A stretch of DNA of 64,000 nt, taken from Okapia johnstoni (taxonomy: Eukaryota; Chordata; Mammalia; Artiodactyla; Giraffidae). The DNA is taken from assembly GCA_024291935.2 (NCBI GenBank), contig CM044316.1, forward strand, positions 4,890,501-4,954,500, read 5' to 3'. The first letter of the stretch is position 1. The number at the start of each line of letters is the position of its first letter. Shown piece after piece: positions 55,351-64,000 of this stretch. The translations under genes were made by a program, and so were the position numbers. The notes beneath the pieces were generated by a model that did not search any database, was not told where the DNA came from, and saw only the letters and a list, made by a program, of their open reading frames with translations.

Positions 55351-55764
55351 TGTGGACCACTGGTTTATTAGAAGTAGTGGGAGCAGGAGACCCCAAGTGG
55401 CCAAGATGCGTGGTCTCTGAAAGAGGCCAAACACCTCGGCAGAGAGGACCTCAGATGACCCCCCAGTATCCGGGTGCCAGCCTTGTTCATGGCCCTGAGG
55501 GCCACCCTCTCTCCCCTTGCCCCTGTACTGGGAACCCTTGACTTGCCAAAGGTCACAGGAGCCCACCAGGTGCCTCTCTTGTAATCTACCCATGAAAGAC
55601 AAGAGGCGGTGGCTCAGGGAGGCGCTGAGGCTAGAGGCAAAGCAAGAGACCAAGGTGGCCAGGAGCCGAGGACAGGCCATATGGGAAGAGAAACTGGAGA
55701 TGTTTCTCAGCTCCTGGAGGGCAGGGCCACCCCAAGCAACTAGCACACTGCCCAGCCCACAGGA

Positions 55765-56900
55765 AGCTGGATTCAGAAAAGTCAGAGGAACCAGAGTTCA
55801 AACTGCCAACAACTGTTAGATCATAGAGAGAGCAAGGGAACTCCAGAAAAACAATGATTTTTGCTTCACAGACTACACTAAAGCCTTTGACTGTGTGGAT
55901 CACAACAAACCGTGGAAAATTCTGAAAGAGATGGGAATACCAGACCACCTTACCTGCTTCCTGAGAAATCTGTATGCAGGTCAAGAAGCAACAGTTAGAA
56001 CTGGACATGGAACAACAGATTGGTTTAAAACTGGGAAAGAAGTACATCAAGGCTGTATACTGTCACCCTGCTTATTTAACTTCTATGCAGAGTACATCAT
56101 GTGAAATGCCAGGGCAGATGAAGCACAAGCTGATGTCAAGACTGCCAGAAGAAATATCAATAACCTCAGGTATGCAGATGATACCAATCTAATGGCAGAA
56201 AGCAAACTAAAAGGCTTCTTGATGAGGATAAAAGAGGAGAGTGAAAAAGCTGGTTTGCACCTGGATATCCAAAAAACTAAGATCATGGCATCTGATCCCA
56301 TCACTTCACGGCAAGTAGAAGGGAAAAAGCTGTAACAGTGACAAACTATTTTCTTGGGCTCCAAAATCACTGTGGACGAGGACTGCAGCCATGAAATTAA
56401 AAGACGCTTCTCCTGGGAAGGAAAGCTATGACCAACCTAGACAGCATATTAAAAAGCAGAGACATCACTTTGCTGACAAAGGTCCATGTAGTCAAAGCTA
56501 TGGTTTTTCCAGTAGTCATACATGAATGTGACAGCTGGACCATAAGGAAACACCGAGAAAGTGATACTTTCAAATTATGGTGCTGGAGAAGACTCTTGAG
56601 AGTCCCTTGGACAGCAAGGAGGTCAAACAAGTCAATAATGAAGGAAATCAACCCTGAATATTCGTTGCAAGGACTGATGCTAAAGCTGACGCTCCAATAC
56701 TTTAGACTCTGATGCTGGGAAAGATTCAGGGCAGGAGGAGAAGTGGGGAACAGGGGATGAGATGGTTGGATAGCATCACCGACTCAATGAACGTGAGTTT
56801 GGGCAAACTGTGGGAGACAGTGAAGGACAGGGAAGCCTTTAGCGCTGCAGTCCACGGGGTCGCAGAGAGTTGGACACGACTCAGGGACTAAAGAACAACA
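55765..56900 (+). repeat. BovB LINE, 5'-truncated
   Basis: Encodes, with frameshifts and stops, the reverse-transcriptase core onward: FDCVDHNK, MGIPDHLTCFLRNLYAGQ, GCILSPCLFN, then the C-terminal domain and the GGACACGACTCAGGGAC tail. An RT degraded by multiple frameshifts; not active. Confidence 0.92.
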
Positions 56901-57289
56901 ACAGAGAAGCACTCAGTGAACGTGAGCTGGAGCTATTATTACTGCCATTGTTGTGGCTGCTTTCTCACCAGCCTTCCAGGTGATTGCAGACCCGCTCTGA
57001 CGGGTGCACTGGCCACTGAGTGCTGGAACATGGTGTGAGCCAAGACATGCTGGGAGTGCAGGCTACGCGCTAGGCCCCCAAGATGTGGTGTGGAAAAGAG
57101 CCAAGGGGAACCATCTACTAATTTTTAATGCTGGTTATATGCTGCACTATCATTGTGACATAGTAGGTATGCAGGCAAGAATGAACACAGCAGGATTCTG
57201 GGACGATGGCAGAGCAGGAGGCTCCACGAATCTGTCTCCCCTTCTAGACAGCTGTGCTGCCAGCCCCGCCCTGTAGGTTTGGAGCCACT

Positions 57290-59290
57290 TACATGGGATT
57301 TAAGAACTACAAATTTTAATTCTTCTTTTCTTCCTCCTTCATTTTTCTTCTTTTTCCCCTTTTGGGAGCCAGACAGTCAAGGACTAGGACACTCAAAAGC
57401 AGATACAGGGGAATTTAGAAAGGAACCACAGACACCCAGGGAAAGGTACAGGATCAGAAAAGGCATAAGAACACCTGAAGTTTATACCTCAGACTGATTT
57501 CCAGCACAGAGACAGCCCACAATAATCAAACAAAAGAGCCACAGCAAACCCTGGGGAAGAGGAAATTTTGGATCTCCAGAGTCATCACGTTTGTTAGATT
57601 CAAGTGTACAGTTTCCAATTATAAAAAATCACAAGCCACACAAAGAAACAGGAAAGTATGGTCCAGTCAAAGGTAAAAAAAAAAAATTAACAGAAACTGT
57701 CCTTAAGTTAGATGAAAGGGCAGATCACCAGACAAAGACTTTAAAAAACTGTCCTAAAGATACTCAAAGAACTAAAGGAAGATGTGGAAAAAAATCAAGA
57801 AAAACAATGTACAGACAGAGCACAAATATCAATAAGGAGACAGAAAACATAAAAGTAAGTGAAAAGAAATTCTAGAGCTGGGAAGTATAATAACTGAAAT
57901 GGAAAATTCACTAGAGAGATTCAACTCAAGGTTTAAACAAGCAGAAGAATCAGTGGTCTTGATAACAGAACAATGGATATGATTGAGTCTGAGGAACAGA
58001 AAGATTCTGTCAAGAGGACCAACATACACATTATGGAAATCTCAGAAGAAAAAGAAAGAGAAAGGGGCAGAGAGATTGTTTCAAGAAATAATGGCCAGAA
58101 TCTTCCATATTTAAGGAAAGACATGAATAGAAACACCTGAGAAACTCCATGAACTCCAAATAGGATAAACTCAAAGAGAACCACACCGAGACACAATATA
58201 ATCAAACCGTCCAACAATAAACACACAGTGATAAAGAGATTAAGGGGTGTTTACAGGCACAAATGCTGTTATTAATATCTCAGATCAACAACCTAACTTT
58301 ACAACTAAACCCAAAGCCAGCAGAGGAAGGAAATAATAAAAATTAGAGCAGAGATTTTAAGAACAGAAAATAGAAAAACATCACAGAAGAAAAAAAGCAA
58401 AGCAAAAAGTTGGCTCTTTGAAAAGATCAACAAAATCAACAAATCTTCAGCTACACTGACTAAGAAAGAGAAAGAAGACTCAAATTAGCAACATCAGATA
58501 TGAAAGGGGATGTTACTGCCAATCCTATAGAAATAAAAAGTAAAAAAAAAAAGGGAAAGAAATGAAAAGCATTGTGAGAAAACTATGAACAATTACATAC
58601 CAAGAAACTAGATAACTTAGAAGAGATGCATAAATTCCTAGAAACACAAAACCTACCTAGACTGACTCATAAAATGTGAACAGAATTAAAACTAGTAAAG
58701 AGACTGGATCAGTAATCAAAAACCTCCTGGGCTTCACTGAGTTTTGTTTAAAGAAGAACCAGTCCTCAAACTTTCCCAAAAAACTGAAGAGCAGGAAATA
58801 CTTTCCAATTCATTCTGACAACATTCAGAGGCCAACACTGCCCTGATACCAAGGTCACACAAAGATATTATGAAAAAAGAAAACTACTGACCAATATCTC
58901 TCATAAACATTGATGCAAAACCCCTCAATGGGACACTAGCAAGTTGAATTCAGCAGCATATTAAAAGGATTATACACCATGACCAAGGAGGAGCTATTCC
59001 TGGGATGCAGGAATAACTAGCCTGACACATAAAAATCAGTGTAACACATAAATAGAAGGAAGGAAAAAATCCACATGGATCATCTCAGTTAGTGCAGAAA
59101 AGGTACTTGACAAAATCCAACACTCTTTCATGATAAACATACCCAACAAACTAGGATTAAAAGGAAACCACTTTAACATAATAAAAGCCATATACTGAAA
59201 AACTAACAGTTCACAGATACTCAGTGGAGAAAGACTGAAAAGTTTTCCTCTAAGATCAGGAACAAGGCCAGAATGTCTGCTTTAGCCACT
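57290..59290 (+). repeat. L1 LINE, 5' part of a split copy
   Basis: TTGGCTCTTTGAAAAGATCA, AATTCCTAGAAACACAAAAC and ATGACCAAGGAGGAGCTATT are L1 ORF2 landmarks in order, with many stops. It stops at the BovB insertion and resumes at 61448. Confidence 0.8.
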
Positions 59291-61447
59291 TTTGCTTCAT
59301 ACAGCCAGCAAAAACAAGACCAGGAGCGGACTATGGCTCAGATCATGAACTCCTTATTGCCAAATTGAGATTTAAATTGAAGAAAGTACACAAAACCACC
59401 AGGCCATTCAAGTATGACCTAAATCAAATCCCTTATGATTATACAGTGGAAGTGACAAATAGATTCAAGGGATTAGATCTGATAGAGTGCCTGATGAACT
59501 ATGGATGGAGGTTTGTAACACTGTAAAGGAGGCGGTGATCAAAACCATCCCCAAGAAAAAGAAATGCAAAAAGGCAAAGTGGTCGTCTGAGGCAGCCTTA
59601 TAAATAGCTGAGAAAAGAAGTGAAAGGCAAAGGAGAAAAGGAAAGATATACCCATTTGAATGCAGAGTTCCAAAGAATAGCAAGAAGAGATAAGAGAGCC
59701 TTCCTAAGTGAATGATGAAAAGAAACAAGAAAACAATAGAATGGGAAAGACTAGAGATCTCGTCAAGAAAATTAGAGATTCCAAGGGAACATTTCATGAA
59801 AAGATGGGCACAATAAAGGACAGAAATGGTATGAACCTAACAGAAGCAGAAGATATTAAGAAGAGGTGGCAAGAATACACAGAAGAACTATACAAAAAAG
59901 ATCTTAATGACCCAGATAACCACGATGGTGTGATGACTCACCTAGAGCCAGACATCCTGGAGCGTGAATTCAAGTGGGCCTTAGGAAGCATCACTACAAA
60001 CAATGCTAGTGGAGGTGATAGAATTCCAGTTGAGCTGTTTCAAATCCTGAAAGATGATGCTGTGAACGTGCTGCACTCAATATGCCAGCAAATAATGGAA
60101 AACTGAGCAGCGGCCGCAGGACTGGAAAAGGTCAGTTTTCATTCCAATCCCAAAGAAGGGCAATGCCAAAGAATGCTCAAACTACTGCACAATTGTACTC
60201 ATTTCACATGATAGCAAAGTAATGCTCAAAATTCTCCAAGCCAGGCTTGAAGAATAGCAATGTGAACCAAGAACTTCCAGATGTTCAAGCTGGATTTAGA
60301 AAAAGGCAGAGGAACCAGAGATCAAATTGCCAGCATGCGTTGGATCATAGAAAAAGCAAGAGAATTCCAGAAAAACATCTACTTCTGCTTCATTGACTAT
60401 GCTAAAGCCTTTGATTGTGTGCATCACAACAAATTGTGGAAAATTTTTACAGAGATGGGAATACCAGACCACCTTAGCTGCCTCCTGAGAAATCTCTGTG
60501 CAGGTCAGGAAGCAACAGTTAGAACTGGACATGGAACAACAGACTGGTTCAAAATTGGGAGAGAAGTACATCAAGGCTGTATATTGTCACCCTGCTTATT
60601 TAGACTTATATGAAGAGTACATCATGTGAAATGCTGGGCTGGATAAAGCACAACTGGGATCAAGATTTCTGGGAGAAATACCAATAACCTCAGATATGCA
60701 GATATCACCACCCTTATGGCAGAAATAGAAGAGTAACTTAACAGCCTCTTGATAAAGGTGAAAGAGGAGAGTGAAAAAGCTGGCTTAAAACTCAACATTC
60801 AAAAAATGAAGATCATGGCATCCAGTCCCATCATTTCATGGCAAATAGGTGGGGAAACAATGAAAATAGTGATAGACTTTATTTTCTTGGGCTCCAAAAT
60901 CACTGCAGATGGTGACTGCAGCCATGAAATTAAAAGACGTTTGCTCCTCGACCAACCTAGGCTGCATATTAAAAAGCAGAGACATTACTTTGCCAACAAA
61001 GGTCAGTATAGTCAAAGCTATGCTTTTTCCAGGGGTCATGTATGGATGTGAGAGCTGGACTGTGTAGGCTGAACTGATGCTCGAGCTGTGGTGTTAGAGA
61101 AGACTCTTGAGAGTCCCTTGGACTGCAAGGAGATCAAACCAGTCAATCCTAAAGGAAATCAATCCTGAATATTCATCAGAAGGACTGATGCTGCAGCTGA
61201 AGCTCCAATACTTTGGCCACCTGAAGCGAAGAGCTGACTCATTAGAAAAGACCCTGATGCTGGGAAAGATTGAAGGCAGGAGGAGAAGGGGGTGACAGAG
61301 GATGAGATGGTTGGATGGCATCACCAACTCTATGGATATGTGTTTGAGCAAGCTCCAGGAGATGGTGAAGGACAGGAAGTCTGGCGTGCTGCAGTCCATG
61401 GGGCCGCAAGGAGTCGGACACGACTGAGTGACTGAACAACAACAAGA
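59291..61447 (+). mobile_element. BovB LINE inserted into L1
   Basis: About 2.15 kb, from an internal start (ACAGCCAGCAAAAACAAGAC) to the GACTGAACAACAACAA tail. Encodes endonuclease-distal, RT (FIDYAKAFDCV, GTTDWFKIGREVHQGCILSP) and C-terminal regions with stops and frameshifts. AGCCACT at 59284-59290 and 61448-61454 is a likely target-site duplication. Probably inactive. Confidence 0.9.
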
Positions 61448-62690
61448 AGCCACTCCAAGTCAACACAGTGCTAGGAATTCTCGCCAGAACAATTAGGCAA
61501 GAAAAAGAATTAAAAGGTAACCACATTAGAATGGAAAAAAATAAAGTTATCTCTGTTCACAGGTGATATAATGTTATGTGTAGAAAATCCTAAAGATTTC
61601 ACACACAAAAAAGAAACCCGTTAGCTTGCCAATGCAGGAGACACAGACTCAATCCCTGGTCCGGGAAGATCCCACATGCCTTGGAGCAACTAAGCCCACG
61701 CACCACAACTATTGATCCTATACTCTAGATCCCCAAAACTCCAAGTGCTGAGCCCATGTGCTGCAACTACTGAAGTCAGGGCATCCTAGAGCCTGTGCCG
61801 GCAACAAGAGAAGCCACTGCAGTGGGAAGCCTGCACACCACAGAATGGAAGAAAATATTCACAAATCATGTATCTGATAAGGGATGCATATCAGAATATA
61901 CAGAGAACTCACAACCTAACCACAAAAAGACAACCTGATTCAAAAATGGGCAAAGGATGTTTCCACAAAGATATACAAATGTCCCACAGGCACATAAAAT
62001 GGTGCTCAACATCGCTAACCGTTAGTGAAATGCAAATCAAAACCACCACCAGATACCACCTCACACCCACTAGGATGGCTACTATCAAGAAGCTATAATA
62101 ACGAGTGATAGCAAGGATGTGGAGAGACTTGAACCCTTGTACATTGTTGGTGGATTCTACAACAGTACAGCCACAGTGGAAAACCAGGATGGCAGTTCCT
62201 CAAGAAAATAAAAATCGACTCACCATAAGATCCAGCAACCCCACTTCTGAGTATGTACCCCAAAGAATCGAAACCAGGGGTCTCAGAGAGGTATTTGTAC
62301 ATCCAGGTTCACAGCAGCCAAAAGGTGGAAGCAACTCAAGTATCTATCAATGGATGAACAGATATGTGGTCCACCCACATGATGGAATATTTTTCAGTTT
62401 TGAAAAAAGACATATGTTTCTGACATATGCTACAACATGGATAAAGCATGAGGACAATATGCCAAGTGGAAGAAACCAGTTACAAAGAAACCCAAATATT
62501 ATACGATTCCCCTTACATGAGGTCCCCTGAGACACAAAGTAGAATGGTAGTTGTCATGGGCAGGGGCAGGGAGGAATGGGGAGTTAGTACTTCATGGGGA
62601 CAGAGTCTCCAGTTTCACAAGATGAAAGGAGTTCTGGAGACAGATGGTGGTGATAGTCGTACAACAATATGAATCTACTATATTTCATGC
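61448..62690 (+). repeat. L1 LINE, 3' part of the split copy
   Basis: Resumes with AACACAGTGCTAGGAATTCT and AACAATTAGGCAAGAAAAAG, is interrupted by a CHR SINE at 61613-61850, and ends with L1 3' text (TAGGATGGCTACTATCAAGA; GTCCACCCACATGATGGAAT). Confidence 0.8.
61613..61850 (+). repeat. CHR-type SINE inserted in L1
   Basis: AATGCAGGAGACACAGACTC, AATCCCTGGTCCGGGAAGAT and GAGAAGCCACTGCAGTGGGA. Confidence 0.8.
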
Positions 62691-62691
62691 T

Positions 62692-63925
62692 GTTTCCACA
62701 TCTATTTCCCATGAAATGATGGGACCAGATGCCATGATCTTAGTTTTCTGAATGTTGAGCTTCAAGCCAACTTTTTCACTCTCCTCTCTCACTTTCATCA
62801 AGAGGCTTTTTAGTTCCTCTTCACTTTCTGCCATAAGGGTAGTGTCATCTGCATATCTGAGGTTATTGATATTTCTCCCAGCAATCTTGATTCCAGCTTG
62901 TGCTTCTTCCAGCTCAGCGTTTCTCGTGATGTACTCTGCATATAAGTTAAATAAGCAGGGTGACAATATACAGCCTTGACGTACTCCTTTTCCTATTTGG
63001 AACCAGTCTGTTGTTCCATGCCCGGTTCTAACTGTTGCTTCCTGACCTGCATACAGGTTTCTCAAGAGGCAGGTCAGGTGGTCTGGTATTCCCATCTCTT
63101 TCAGAATTTTCTACAGTTTATAGTCAATAAAGTAGAAATATATGTTTTTCCTGGAACTCTCTTGCTTTTTCAATGATCCAGCGGATGTTGGCAATTTGAT
63201 CTCTGGTTCCTCTGCCTTTTCTAAAACCAGCTTGAACATCTGGAAGTTCACGGTTCACGTCTTGCTGAAGCCTGGCTTGGAGAATTTTGAGCATTACTTT
63301 ACTAGCATGTGAGATGAGTGCAATTGTGTGGAAGTTTGAGCATTCAAAATCACTGCAGATGGTGATTGCAGCCATGAAATTAAAAGACGCTTACTCCTTG
63401 GAAGGAAAGTTATGACCAACCTAGATAGCATATTAAAAAGCAGAGATGTTACTTTGCCAACAAAGGTCTGTCTAGTCAAGGCTATGGTTTTTCCAGTGGT
63501 CATGTAGGAATGTGAGAGTTGGACTGTGAAGAAAGCTGAGCGCCAAAGAATTGATGCTTTTGAACTGTGGTGTTGGAGAAGACTCTTGAGAGTCCCTTGG
63601 ACTGCAAGGAGATCCAACCAGACCATCCTAAAGGAGATCAGTCCTGGGTGTTCATTGGAAGGACTGATGTTGAAGCTGAAACTCCAATATTTTGGCCACC
63701 TCATGCGAAGAGCTGACTCATTGGAAAAGACCCTGATGCTGGGAAGGATTCGGGGCAGGAGGAGAAGGGGACGACAGAGGATGAGATGGCTGGATGGCAT
63801 CACCGACTCAATGGACATGAGTTTGGGTAAACTCTGGGAGCTGGTGATGGAAAGGGAGGTCTGGCGTGCTGCAATTCACGGGGTCGCAAAGAGTAGGACA
63901 CAACTGAACGACTGAACTGAACTGA
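62692..63925. mobile_element. BovB LINE with an inverted 5' segment
   Basis: 62692-63347 reads BovB on the minus strand (RT core: GFRKGRGTRDQ, GTTDWFQIGKGVRQGCILSP, YADDTTLMAESEEEL). 63348-63925 reads the following part on the plus strand ([29 protein letters not shown], [16 protein letters not shown]) up to the ACTGAACTGA tail. TTCATGCT at 62684-62691 and 63929-63936 looks like a target-site duplication, so the whole is one insertion. Confidence 0.85.
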
Positions 63926-64000
63926 TACTTCATGCTACTGCTTCATGTGCACTTAAAAATGGCTTAAGGTAGTTAATTTTATGTTACATTAATTTTATCA

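Noticed and set aside
59708..60106. 132-codon open frame resembling a polymerase-related protein
   Set aside because: It is part of a decayed BovB LINE (nested in L1), not a host gene; stops and frameshifts surround it.
63294..63818. 174-codon minus-strand open frame
   Set aside because: Antisense shadow of the BovB C-terminal coding strand; the same frame recurs antisense to every BovB in the window.
1..64000. CRISPR arrays, operons, phage or insertion sequences
   Set aside because: The repeats are SINEs, LINEs and simple repeats of a mammalian genome; no prokaryotic features are present.

Overview
This is mammalian nuclear DNA from a ruminant. The intergenic and intronic space is full of Bov-tA/Bov-A SINEs (about 20 copies, several ending in the typical tRNA-like 'ctggtggctcag' arm), CHR-type tRNA-Glu SINEs and BovB (RTE) LINE fragments, which together are diagnostic of Ruminantia. 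I cannot tell cattle, sheep, goat or other bovids apart from this window alone.

Two protein-coding genes are recognised, both on the minus strand. FCHO1, an F-BAR/mu-homology-domain nucleator of clathrin-coated pits, is complete for coding sequence from 37009 down to 14152. I could place all 26 coding exons; they join without a frameshift or internal stop to 2,664 nt (887 residues plus stop), close to the human protein length as I recall it. Its 5' CpG-island promoter and a non-coding first exon lie near 42.4-42.8 kb, and a polyadenylation signal lies at 13.9 kb. MAP1S, a microtubule-associated protein of the MAP1 light-chain type, is represented by its last two coding exons (52916-54211) with its polyadenylation signal; the rest lies beyond the right edge. 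The order MAP1S then FCHO1 on one strand matches the mammalian block UNC13A-MAP1S-FCHO1-B3GNT3-INSL3-JAK3 (human 19p13.11). By that synteny a GC-rich island at about 9.9-10.26 kb, with a strong minus-strand splice donor at 9862, is a candidate promoter and first exon of B3GNT3; no B3GNT3 coding sequence was found here.

Layout: 1-9.86 kb non-coding (probably B3GNT3 intron 1) with SINEs; 9.86-10.26 kb CpG island; 10.3-13.9 kb intergenic with an old L1 split by a SINE; 13.9-42.8 kb FCHO1; 42.8-52.85 kb intergenic, mostly old L1, CHR and BovB; 52.85-54.2 kb the MAP1S 3' end; 54.2-64 kb a MAP1S intron swollen by L1 and BovB, including a BovB nested in an L1 and a BovB whose 5' part is inverted.

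The most notable signals are: an FCHO1 intron with AT-AC ends plus a U12-type 5' splice site and branch site; a GC-AG intron in the same gene; two 25-nt microexons; a tight cluster of two palindromic RFX X-boxes and a PU.1-type site in FCHO1 intron 2; a degenerate minisatellite in intron 11; and the 5'-inverted BovB. No bacterial, viral, CRISPR or operon-like system is present.
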